Source of the DNA: Leptolyngbya sp. SIO4C1
GTDB lineage: Bacteria; Cyanobacteriota; Cyanobacteriia; Phormidesmidales; Phormidesmidaceae
Length of the DNA stretch: 17,364 nt
NCBI GenBank assembly: GCA_010671975.1
Contig: JAAHIA010000046.1
Span: 1 to 17,364 of the forward strand
Direction of reading: 5' to 3'
Shown here: piece by piece, positions 1-6,692 of the stretch
Layout of the letters: each line of letters begins with the position of its first letter
Position numbering within the stretch: the first letter of the stretch is position 1
The notes under the pieces: generated by a model
What the model saw: only the letters and a program-made list of their open reading frames with translations
Told to the model about the DNA's origin: nothing
Database searches by the model: none
Position numbers and translations under genes: made by a program

Positions 1-125
1 AGGGAAGCGATCTCGGCGGCCCGATCGAAGATGCCGATCGAACGCCAATGCTCGAGCACTTCCAGGGCGCGTCGGCGGCCCACCTCGTACTGCTCCTTGG
101 TTCCGCCCTCGTCGCTGAACGACAT
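1..125 (-). CDS. partial hypothetical protein, N-terminal end
   Basis: On the minus strand an open frame starts at an ATG at 125-123 and runs off the left edge. Only about 41 residues are visible, beginning MSFSDEGGTKEQYEVGRRRA and continuing with a helical-looking stretch (LEVLEHWRSIGIFDRAAEIAS). The charged and hydrophobic residues alternate as in an amphipathic helix, and the opposite-strand reading is Arg/Ser-rich and looks like a shadow. I do not recognise the family. No clear Shine-Dalgarno sequence precedes the ATG. The frame stays open upstream to about position 180, so a GTG at 149-147 is an alternative start. The remainder lies outside the window and function is unknown. Confidence 0.4.
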   Translation of the reverse strand, partial: MSFSDEGGTKEQYEVGRRRALEVLEHWRSIGIFDRAAEIAS

Positions 126-474
126 CAAGAAACAGCAAACGCTGAACACAGTGCATCGATTGTCGCAAGGAGAACCTCTTCATTGGAATATTTCAAAAGC
201 TAACAATTGAGCGGTACAGATCAAGCAGCGCAGATCAAACAGTATAGATTAGCTAAGCTAACGTCAAACCTTCCCAGTTTAGACGACCAAACGATCAGCT
301 TGCCTTGACTGACTGCCTGCTGGCTAATTGGCACTAGGATATGGCATTGGCTTGAAGCGGCAATAGCTCGAACGGATGATGCGTAGAAAATTTCTGCTGT
401 AAGCCAGCATTTTCTGTCTTCTAAACTAAGCGGCTGTGGTATTTTCCTTGTGAACTGCAATTGGGAGTGGTCAA
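126..474. other. intergenic region before the caspase-like gene, no convincing gene
   Basis: This stretch of about 350 bases separates the minus-strand partial ORF from the plus-strand caspase-like gene and probably holds both promoters. I see no convincing coding region. An 89-codon minus-strand ORF crosses it but overlaps the caspase start and resembles no known family. Small repeats lie at 217-261 (listed separately). GGGAG at about 461-467, followed by roughly seven bases to the ATG at 475, is the probable ribosome binding site of the next gene. Confidence 0.5.
217..261. repeat. short direct repeat plus adjacent inverted repeat
   Basis: CAGATCAAGCAG (217-228) recurs as CAGATCAAACAG (231-242), 11 of 12 bases identical and offset by 14. 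Just downstream, TTAGC-TAA-GCTAA (249-261) is a perfect inverted repeat. The cluster sits in the gap between two divergent genes, so a regulator binding site is possible. No known operator consensus was recognised. Confidence 0.4.
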
Positions 475-2508
475 ATGGCACATTTAGCAATGGTTGTCGG
501 AATTGATCAATATCACTTCCTACAGCCGCTCATGTACGCGCAGAACGATGCGGCCGAGCTGCATCAGTTTTTAATAGGCGCTGGCTTTAGCCCTGAGCAG
601 TGTGTTTTACTGAGCGACCTTCCTTCGCCAAGCGAAGCGGCCCTCTATCCCGATCAGCAGACGATCATTAAGCAGCTACAGGCCCTTTGCCAAGATCCGG
701 CCGCTGACGGTAGCCTGCTGTGGCTGTTCTTTAGCGGCTATGGCGTTCAGGTAGATGGACGCGACTACCTCATGCCCATCGATGGCGATCCGGCTCAGGT
801 GGCTAAGACGGCTATTCCCATCAGTGAAATTATTAATGCGCTCAAGCAGACCGCCGCTCAGAATCTAGTTTTAGTGCTCGATATTAATCGCAGTCAGGCG
901 GCGCTGCCTGAGCACAGGATTGGCTCGGACGCGATCGCACAGGCTAAGGCGGCTGAGATTCCGCTGCTGCTGTCGTGCGAACCAGAGCAGTTTTCTCACG
1001 AAACGCTGGCGGTGCGTCACGGGCTGTTCACGGCGGCGCTGCTTGAGGGGCTACGCTATCAGGGCTGTACCACACTAGGGCATCTAGCGGACTACCTCTC
1101 AACGCGGGTGCCCGAGCTGTGTGACCATCACTGGCGACCCATTCAAAATCCAGTAGCGGTGCTCTCAGATGCCCAAAAGTTTGCGCTGGTGGTGCCGCAG
1201 TCGGCCGCTGCCGTTTTACCTAAGTTTGAGCAGCCCGAGGCCGGCCTCGACCAGAGCGAACCTGTCTTTGAAGAAATGCCCAGACCGAGTCAGCCGGTCT
1301 TGAACCCAGAGGCCGGCACAGCCGTCAGCCACGAGGCCGTACCTGAGCTCATCGCGGGACCAGAGGATATTACGCTAGAGCTGCGCGAAGATGAGGAAAA
1401 TCTATCTGATATCACCACAACGGTAGACCTGCCAGAGACCGCTGAACCCTCGCATCGCAAGTCTGGAGCGCTGCTTGCCTGGGGGCTCTTGGGTTTGCTC
1501 CTGCTAATAGGCGGCGTCCTGCTGCGCAATCAGACGGCGCTAAGAGAAAGTTTCGAGACGGCAACGCTGCCAGACTGGCTGGCCTGGCTGATACCCAGTC
1601 GAGATCAGGTCGCTGAGCCGCAGCCCGGCGCTGCCGATCCCGAAGCCGCCACTATCCCAGCGCTCAGCCCGACCCCGTCAGAAACTGTTGACCCCACCCC
1701 AGACGCAGCGGAGGCCGCGACTGAGACGAGCGAGCCGGCCGATGCGGCCAGCGAGCCCGCCAATGAACCCGCCAATGAACCCGCCAGCGAACCTGCCAGC
1801 GCCACCCCGACGGAGGAAGCAACCTCGCAGCCTGCCGAACCAGAGACCGCTGACCCTGAAACCGCCTCCTCTGCCGCGCCGCCGGCCAGTGCTCAGGCCG
1901 ATAGCGCCGCCGATAGCGCTGCCAGTGCCGCCAGCGCCGCGCTACTGTCTGAGGCCCGACAGCTAATTCAGCCTAGCCAGGCCCATCAGTTCGCTGAAGC
2001 GATTGTGCAGGCGCGGCAGATCCAGCCGGGTGAAGCTTACTATGACGAAGCTCAGGCCGATATCGATCGCTGGAGTCAGGTCATTCTGGATCTAGCAGAG
2101 GGCAGGGCCGCTAGCGGCAACCTGGACGGCGCGATCGCGGCTGCCCAGCTGGTGCCCAGCGATCGCGAGTCGCTTTCCCGTCAGGCGCAGCAGCGTATTG
2201 CCTTTTGGCAGCAGCGTCAGCGCAGTCGCGAAATCATTCAGGCAGCGCAGCGCATTCCTCGCATGGGTCAGGCTAGCTCATACCAGCGCGGCATCATTCA
2301 GCTGCAGACCGTGCCGCGCAGTCAGCCAGAGTACCAAACGGCTCAGCAGCTAATCGACGACTGGAGTCAGAAAATGCTCAGCATTGCCAGAGCGCGTGCG
2401 GCTCAGGGTCGCAACCAAGACGCGATTCAAGCCGCCATTTTGATTCCACGCGGCACGGCCGCCTACGATCAGGCTCAGACCGACATTGCTCGCTGGCGCG
2501 GCGAGTAG
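475..2508 (+). CDS. membrane-anchored caspase-fold (peptidase C14-like) protein with substituted catalytic dyad
   Basis: 677 residues. Residues 1-240 show the caspase/metacaspase p20-like fold: an opening VVGIDQY strand, then WLFFSGYGVQVDGRDYLMP and LVLVLDINRS. Active relatives carry His in the SGHG motif and Cys in the DxCxS motif. Here these are Tyr89 and Asn138, so the protein is probably not a protease. Residues 331-350 form one hydrophobic transmembrane helix preceded by HRK, suggesting a cytoplasmic N-terminus and an extracytoplasmic C-terminus. A long Pro/Ala/Glu/Ser-rich linker (about 380-490) includes EPAN/EPAS tetrapeptide repeats. The tail (about 495-677) is helical repeats with Trp at 533, 578, 630 and 674. 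The start ATG follows GGGAG at good spacing. Dyad-substituted caspase homologues are known in cyanobacteria. The substrate or partner cannot be read from the sequence; a scaffold or signalling role is inference. Confidence 0.85.
   Translation: MAHLAMVVGIDQYHFLQPLMYAQNDAAELHQFLIGAGFSPEQCVLLSDLPSPSEAALYPDQQTIIKQLQALCQDPAADGSLLWLFFSGYGVQVDGRDYLMPIDGDPAQVAKTAIPISEIINALKQTAAQNLVLVLDINRSQAALPEHRIGSDAIAQAKAAEIPLLLSCEPEQFSHETLAVRHGLFTAALLEGLRYQGCTTLGHLADYLSTRVPELCDHHWRPIQNPVAVLSDAQKFALVVPQSAAAVLPKFEQPEAGLDQSEPVFEEMPRPSQPVLNPEAGTAVSHEAVPELIAGPEDITLELREDEENLSDITTTVDLPETAEPSHRKSGALLAWGLLGLLLLIGGVLLRNQTALRESFETATLPDWLAWLIPSRDQVAEPQPGAADPEAATIPALSPTPSETVDPTPDAAEAATETSEPADAASEPANEPANEPASEPASATPTEEATSQPAEPETADPETASSAAPPASAQADSAADSAASAASAALLSEARQLIQPSQAHQFAEAIVQARQIQPGEAYYDEAQADIDRWSQVILDLAEGRAASGNLDGAIAAAQLVPSDRESLSRQAQQRIAFWQQRQRSREIIQAAQRIPRMGQASSYQRGIIQLQTVPRSQPEYQTAQQLIDDWSQKMLSIARARAAQGRNQDAIQAAILIPRGTAAYDQAQTDIARWRGE
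1753..1800 (+). repeat. in-frame 12-bp tandem repeat, four units
   Basis: Four consecutive 12-base units of the form GARCCYGCCARY encode EPAN, EPAN, EPAS and EPAS (residues 427-442) in the linker of the caspase-like protein. The units differ at one to three positions. The reading frame is kept, so copy number could change without breaking the gene. Confidence 0.8.
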
Positions 2509-2569
2509 CCGGCATTCGTTAATCTTTAAGAATTAATTTTTATTCAAGCAGCGCATTCAAGGAGAGCAG

Positions 2570-3064
2570 ATGCCCCCACAGCGTATTCAGCCCGGTGCTG
2601 GTCAAGAATCTGTCTGGGACTATCCCAGGCCGCCGGCGCTTGAGCCGGCCAATCAGCTGGTTCAAGTGATCTTCAACGGCACAACGCTGGCTGAGACGCG
2701 CCAGGCTCAGCGCGTTTTGGAAACTAGCCATCCGCCGGTTTACTACATTCCTCCGAGCGACGTGCGCCTAGAATTTTTAACGGCAACCTCGAAAGCTACC
2801 TATTGCGAATGGAAAGGCAGGGCCCGCTATTACACGATTGAAGTTGGCAATCAGCGCGTGGAGAACGCTGCCTGGGCCTATCCTGACCCCACCGACGCCT
2901 TCAGCGACATTCGGGACTATCTAGCCTTTTACCCTAGCCGCATGGAAGCCTGCTACGTTGACGGCGAGCGGGTCAAAGCCCAGGCTGGCGACTTCTACGG
3001 CGGCTGGATCACTCAGAATATTGTCGGTCCTTTCAAAGGAGAGCCGGGCTCTTGGGGCTGGTAG
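2570..3064 (+). CDS. DUF427 domain protein
   Basis: 164 residues. The DUF427 fold spans roughly residues 30-125: an opening VIFNGTTLAET strand, YYIPPSDVRLEFL, the conserved CEWKGRARYYTIEV and AAWAYPDPTDAF segments, then DYLAFYP. The N-terminal ESVWDYPRPP and C-terminal GGWITQNIVGPFKGEPGSWGW extensions match the longer form I associate with cyanobacterial members, so the gene looks complete. AAGGAG at 2559-2564 lies five bases before the ATG and decides the start. It follows the caspase-like gene by 61 bases. That gap holds an AT-rich stretch (2519-2544) that could be a weak terminator or a promoter, so co-transcription is uncertain. The biochemical function of DUF427 is not established. Confidence 0.85.
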   Translation: MPPQRIQPGAGQESVWDYPRPPALEPANQLVQVIFNGTTLAETRQAQRVLETSHPPVYYIPPSDVRLEFLTATSKATYCEWKGRARYYTIEVGNQRVENAAWAYPDPTDAFSDIRDYLAFYPSRMEACYVDGERVKAQAGDFYGGWITQNIVGPFKGEPGSWGW

Positions 3065-3625
3065 CTAGCGCGGCTGCTCTTTAAGCTGAGTCAGCGCCTC
3101 GATCAGGCGGGCTAGCTGCTGCTCTAGCTGCTGCTTGCGCGTCACCACCTGATGAATCTGCTGATAGCGAGCAATGGCAACACTGACGGCAGGCACCTGC
3201 TCAGCCGGGCAGGGGCGCGATTGAATCTGGCCGGACTGGTCAATCATGCAGAGCTGATAGCCAGTATCAGCTGCTAGCGAGAGATCGGGGCTAGACTCTA
3301 GCTGCTGCAAATAGTTCATCAAATCGTCTGCATCGGCGTGACGAAAGAGCGCTGCCTCACTTTGGCGTGCTGCCGGCTGCGGCTTAGAAGATTCTAGCCA
3401 GCCGTTGATCACGGGCCCTTCGGCATAGACGCTGCGAATTTGCTTGACCAGCTGGCGCAGCTCTTGCTGATAGCGAATGACGCTCTGCTGAATCTCACCC
3501 AGTAAATTCAGCGCGATCGCAGGGTTAACCTCATGTCGTAAGCTCACTGTCTCAGCCGCTTCTAGGGGAGGAAGCTGTGGGCGGGCAGCGGCAGACCGAG
3601 CGCGAGGACGTTTAGGCTGAGTCAT
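3065..3625 (-). CDS. hypothetical protein with coiled-coil ends
   Basis: 186 residues; I do not recognise a named family. The N-terminus (about 1-20) is Arg/Lys/Ala/Pro-rich and probably disordered. Residues about 35-70 (ALNLLGEIQQSVIRYQQELRQLVKQI) and 148-183 (QQIHQVVTRKQQLEQQLARLIEAL) have heptad-like spacing of Leu/Ile/Val and look like coiled coils. A short middle region (about 120-145) contains GYQLCMIDQSGQIQSRPCP with two cysteines. No signal peptide or membrane segment is seen. Its stop codon (3065-3067 on the opposite strand) directly abuts the DUF427 stop at 3064. The start at 3625 has no strong ribosome binding site. GCGATCGC at 3513-3520 lies inside the gene, consistent with long residence in this genome. 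Confidence 0.7.
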   Translation of the reverse strand: MTQPKRPRARSAAARPQLPPLEAAETVSLRHEVNPAIALNLLGEIQQSVIRYQQELRQLVKQIRSVYAEGPVINGWLESSKPQPAARQSEAALFRHADADDLMNYLQQLESSPDLSLAADTGYQLCMIDQSGQIQSRPCPAEQVPAVSVAIARYQQIHQVVTRKQQLEQQLARLIEALTQLKEQPR

Positions 3626-3704
3626 AGCATGGATCGGTTCTCAAGCTGGTTAGCCCTATCATAGCGGCCCTTTTTCTGAGATGCCGGTGCGCCTGTCACG
3701 ATGC

Positions 3705-3741
3705 TTAACCTCAGGGATGCTTGACCTCAAGCTTGACCTCA
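3705..3741. repeat. three direct copies of TTRACCTCA in a divergent promoter region
   Basis: TTAACCTCA (3705-3713), TTGACCTCA (3721-3729) and TTGACCTCA (3733-3741) lie in the same orientation with start-to-start distances of 16 and 12 bases. The first two are both preceded by GATGC. They sit between the minus-strand coiled-coil gene (start 3625) and the plus-strand membrane protein gene (start 3854), where a transcription factor could act. No known consensus was recognised. Confidence 0.5.
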
Positions 3742-3786
3742 AGATAGAGACATCGGAGGTATCACTGAGCTAGTTTGTACAGAGTT

Positions 3787-3811
3787 CCTACGGTTTCCGA
3801 ATCACCGTAGG
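3787..3811 (+). promoter_or_regulatory. perfect 8-bp inverted repeat upstream of the membrane protein gene
   Basis: CCTACGGT (3787-3794) and ACCGTAGG (3804-3811) are exact reverse complements around a nine-base spacer. The right arm ends 42 bases before the preferred ATG at 3854 and touches the alternative TTG at 3812. It could be an operator or a leader hairpin. There is no T-run after it, so a terminator is unlikely. Confidence 0.5.
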
Positions 3812-3853
3812 TTGGATAAGATTGAGTCATCTAGCGCTATCGGTGGTTTTGAT

Positions 3854-4897
3854 ATGCGATTACCTGCTGTTTTACGATACTTGCCGGCCCGTCTGCGGCC
3901 CCTACGCAACCCGGTGGTTTGGATGCCGGCGCTGGCGCTGGCCTTTGTCGGCATTTTTGCTTGGGAATATCGTAACCACCCCGAGTGGCTACAGTGGGGC
4001 GGGCCTGCCGGCGTGCCCAGCACTGAAACCGGCCTAACGCCGGAAGAAGAAGCCATCATCGCTGAGATTGACACCTTGGATGTGCTGCTTAACGAAGCCA
4101 GCATCAACCGTCCAGGGGCGCCGATTGAAAATCCGACTGAGGCAGCAGAGACGACGGGCCTGCCTGAAGCAGAGACCGCTGCCGCCCCAGCCGAGCAGTC
4201 TACGCCTTTCGCTGACTATCTGGCCCAGTATCAGTTTGGCCGCACCGGCGCTGTGCAGGGTGCCAACAGCCTGCAGGCCGGCTCAAATCGCAGCACGCAG
4301 CTGCCGCAGGCAAACGGCTCTACGGTTCAAAACGATCTCTTTTTGCTGCCAGAGCAGTCTACCGCTGCGGCACCGCCGGCTGAGAGCGTGCTCTCTCAGG
4401 CCATTAGCCGCCGCGCAGCGGCAACGGCAGCTGATGATGAAGCCCCCGCCGCTGCAGAAAACCCTACCCTGCCATCAGCCGCGAGCGATATCGAGACAAA
4501 TGCTAGCGAGACCGCTGCTCCGGCCCCGATCAGCCAGCAGGGCGTCGTACCTGGCAGCCTACCTGGAAACGGCAACATCAGCTTTATTCGCACCACGCCA
4601 GAGATGTCGCCCCCACCGGGCACGACCGGCTATCAGCCGCCGGCCTCGATCAATTTTTCGATCTACGATCGCACGCTTAATCGCACCGGACAGTTTACGC
4701 CCGGACAGCCTTCAACCTCAGCGGCTCCACCCAGCTTTGAGACGCGCCAACCGCAGCGCTCATCAGGCATTCTACCCACCGGCGGGACAGCCGGCATCCG
4801 GCAGCCGCAGCCAGTACGACCGCCGGCAGCCGGTGGCAGCGTTGAGCAAGATACAAGACCAGACAATGCGTTCGATGCCTTCTTTGAGGGCTTCTAG
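3854..4897 (+). CDS. single-pass membrane protein with long Pro/Ala/Ser-rich region
   Basis: 347 residues from the ATG at 3854. The frame also opens at TTG 3812, directly after an in-frame stop. I prefer the ATG because MRLPAVLRYLPARLRPLR gives a basic cytoplasmic N-terminus and a GGTGG lies seven bases upstream. Residues 20-37 (PVVWMPALALAFVGIFAW) form one transmembrane helix, followed by a Trp-rich juxtamembrane segment (EYRNHPEWLQW). The remaining 300 residues are low-complexity (Ala, Pro, Ser, Thr, Gln, Gly) and probably disordered, with short ordered-looking patches such as FADYLAQYQFGRTG and INFSIYDRTLNRTGQFTPGQ. It ends with NAFDAFFEGF. I do not recognise a named function. Membrane topology with an extracytoplasmic tail is inferred from the positive residues before the helix. 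It is followed by a strong intrinsic terminator. Confidence 0.7.
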   Translation: MRLPAVLRYLPARLRPLRNPVVWMPALALAFVGIFAWEYRNHPEWLQWGGPAGVPSTETGLTPEEEAIIAEIDTLDVLLNEASINRPGAPIENPTEAAETTGLPEAETAAAPAEQSTPFADYLAQYQFGRTGAVQGANSLQAGSNRSTQLPQANGSTVQNDLFLLPEQSTAAAPPAESVLSQAISRRAAATAADDEAPAAAENPTLPSAASDIETNASETAAPAPISQQGVVPGSLPGNGNISFIRTTPEMSPPPGTTGYQPPASINFSIYDRTLNRTGQFTPGQPSTSAAPPSFETRQPQRSSGILPTGGTAGIRQPQPVRPPAAGGSVEQDTRPDNAFDAFFEGF

Positions 4898-4945
4898 GCT
4901 CGCTGTCTAGCCGCATAGCCGCTATCTAATAGCAGCCATCTAACG

Positions 4946-4980
4946 GGATGGGAGGCGCACTGTCTCCCATCCGGTTTTTT
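4946..4980 (+). terminator. Rho-independent terminator after the membrane protein gene
   Basis: GGATGGGAG (4946-4954) pairs perfectly with CTCCCATCC (4964-4972) around a nine-base loop and is followed by GGTTTTTT (4973-4980). The T-run is on the plus strand only, so it terminates the plus-strand gene ending at 4897, not icd, which converges from the right. Confidence 0.88.
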
Positions 4981-5007
4981 GGTCTCACTTTTACGTCTTA
5001 CGCCTGA

Positions 5008-6429
5008 TTATTGAAAGTGGGCGATAATCGCGTCAGCGAACTCAGAGCACTTTAGGGGCTCGACCGGTGGCTCCATCATCCGCGCCAGGTCGTAGGTGAC
5101 CTGCTGCTTGGCGATTGCAGCGCCAATTCCCTGCTTGATCAAATCGGCTGCTTCCTGCCAGCCCAGATATTCCAACATCATCACGCCCGATAAAATGACT
5201 GAGCCAGGGTTAATCCGATCGAGGCCGGCGTGCTTGGGCGCAGTGCCGTGGGTGGCTTCAAAAACGGCGCAGCGATCGCCTATATTGGCCCCAGGCCCCA
5301 TGCCCAGGCCGCCAACGATGGCTGCTGCCGCGTCTGAAAGATAGTCGCCATTTAGGTTCATCGTTGCCAGAATTGAATACTCATCCGGCCGGGTTTGAAT
5401 CTGCTGAAAGATGCTGTCAGCGATGCGGTCATTGACCATGATCTTGTCGCGCCACTGGCCGCTGCCGTGCGTCTCCCAAATGCTAGACAAGATCTCCTCC
5501 ACCTCGCCACGAATGGCCGCCTGCTTTTCGGGCGTCAGCGCATCGTAGCCTGGCTCAATTTTGCGCGCATTGTCTTCTGCGCTTAGATCGGGCGTTTGCT
5601 CCTTATTGCTCAGCACCCAGGACTCGCGCTCGGTGACGCACTGCTGACGGAACTCGGTGATCGCTAGCTCGTAGCCCCAGTCGCGAAAGGCACCCTCGGT
5701 ATACTTCATGATGTTGCCCTTGTGCACCAGCGTCACCTGCTGCTTGGCTTTGGGCAACCGCAGCGCGTGCTTGATGGCGCGCCGCACTAACCGCTGCGAT
5801 CCGGTCTTGCTGATGGGCTTAATGCCAATCCCTGAATCTAGCCGGATTTGCTTACCTTTGTGCTCTGGCGTCGCTGGAATGAGCTCTTGATTTAAAAGCT
5901 GGATTAGCTGCTCGCCGGTCTTATTGCCCTGCTTCCACTCAATACCCAGATAGATGTCTTCAGTATTCTCTCGATAGACAATGACGTCTAGCTTTTCTGG
6001 GCTCTTGTGGGGGGAAGGCGTGCCTGGATAGTAGCGGCAGGGCCGCACGCAGGCATAGAGATCGTTAATCTGCCGCAGCGCCACGTTAAGCGAGCGAATG
6101 CCACCTCCCACTGGCGTCGTCAGCGGCCCCTTGATCGCTACCCCAAACTCCTTGATTGCCTGCAGCGTATCTTCGGGCAAATATTGATAGGTGCCATAGC
6201 GATCGCAGGCCTCGTCGCCAGCGTAGATTTTAAACCAGACAATTTCTCGCTGCCCGCCGTAGGCCTTAGCCACAGCTGCATCAAACACTTTTTGAGCCGC
6301 CGGCCAAATATCCACGCCCGTCCCATCGCCGCGAATAAACGGAATAATGGGATTATCAGGCACAATCGGCTCTCCAGCGTCAAAGGTAACGCGCTGGCCG
6401 CGATTGGGCGGAGAAATTTTCTGATACAT
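5008..6429 (-). CDS. icd: NADP-dependent isocitrate dehydrogenase
   Basis: 473 residues. It oxidatively decarboxylates isocitrate to 2-oxoglutarate, making NADPH and the carbon skeleton for ammonium assimilation; 2-oxoglutarate is also the nitrogen-status signal in cyanobacteria. The substrate-binding segment GGGIRSLNVALRQ places Ser113 at the same number as the E. coli active-site serine. Other motifs are HKGNIMKYTEGAF, the metal-binding LNGDYLSDAAAA, and HGTAPKHAGLDRINPGS for the adenine nucleotide; the Lys-His pair replaces Lys-Tyr of E. coli. The protein is longer than the E. coli enzyme because of an extra segment near residues 255-310, which I recall as typical of cyanobacterial enzymes. 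The ATG at 6429 begins MYQKISPPNRGQ, a normal start for the family. The upstream gap, shared with the response regulator gene, has no exact GTA-N8-TAC NtcA site. Confidence 0.97.
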   Translation of the reverse strand: MYQKISPPNRGQRVTFDAGEPIVPDNPIIPFIRGDGTGVDIWPAAQKVFDAAVAKAYGGQREIVWFKIYAGDEACDRYGTYQYLPEDTLQAIKEFGVAIKGPLTTPVGGGIRSLNVALRQINDLYACVRPCRYYPGTPSPHKSPEKLDVIVYRENTEDIYLGIEWKQGNKTGEQLIQLLNQELIPATPEHKGKQIRLDSGIGIKPISKTGSQRLVRRAIKHALRLPKAKQQVTLVHKGNIMKYTEGAFRDWGYELAITEFRQQCVTERESWVLSNKEQTPDLSAEDNARKIEPGYDALTPEKQAAIRGEVEEILSSIWETHGSGQWRDKIMVNDRIADSIFQQIQTRPDEYSILATMNLNGDYLSDAAAAIVGGLGMGPGANIGDRCAVFEATHGTAPKHAGLDRINPGSVILSGVMMLEYLGWQEAADLIKQGIGAAIAKQQVTYDLARMMEPPVEPLKCSEFADAIIAHFQ

Positions 6430-6553
6430 AAGGGTGAGCTATCTTAATATGGGGTGGATGTGCGCCAAAGCCGCTTTGATTAACTATCGCAGGAGTTGGC
6501 CAGCAATTTCAATGACGCTAGCTATGAACGGCAGCTATAAACTGTAGCCACGA

Positions 6554-6563
6554 ACTGTACAGT
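6554..6563. promoter_or_regulatory. 10-bp perfect palindrome between icd and the regulator gene
   Basis: ACTGTACAGT (6554-6563) is a perfect palindrome. A further copy of the half-site ACTGTA lies 13 bases upstream at 6541. The position between two divergent starts (6429 and about 6693) fits an operator. The binding protein is unknown. Confidence 0.45.
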
Positions 6564-6583
6564 AGCGGCTCTCAGGTTCAGCT

Positions 6584-6619
6584 ATTGTGCCGAAATTAGC
6601 GGTAAAACCGTAGCACAAT
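6584..6619 (+). promoter_or_regulatory. nested inverted repeats upstream of the response regulator gene
   Basis: ATTGTGC (6584-6590) and GCACAAT (6613-6619) are exact reverse complements. Inside them CGGT-AAA-ACCG (6600-6610) forms a second, smaller hairpin. If transcribed this would be a two-tier stem in the leader of the regulator gene, about 75-110 bases before its start. A DNA binding site is equally possible. Confidence 0.4.
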
Positions 6620-6692
6620 CTGCTGAATCGGGAATACTGAGGCTGTGCCATAGCGGCTGCCGGTCAAGCCTCAGATTCAATCAGTTTTTTGG

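Noticed and set aside
221..490. 89-codon minus-strand ORF overlapping the start of the caspase-like gene
   Set aside because: It starts inside another gene's coding region, has no ribosome binding site or recognisable domain, and lies mostly over a promoter-like gap.
2519..2544. AT-rich stem TTAAT/ATTAA followed by TTTTTATT after the caspase-like gene as a terminator
   Set aside because: The stem is five A-T pairs with an eight-base loop, too weak for an intrinsic terminator. It may equally be an AT-rich promoter.
4068..4910. 280-codon plus-strand ORF overlapping the low-complexity membrane protein
   Set aside because: The translation is Arg/Leu/Pro/Ser-rich with no domain, typical of a shifted frame of a GC-rich low-complexity gene. 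The other frame has a clear membrane helix and a sensible start.
6541..6563. GTA...TAC pair as an NtcA site upstream of icd
   Set aside because: The spacing between GTA (6544-6546) and TAC (6558-6560) is 11 bases, not the required 8.
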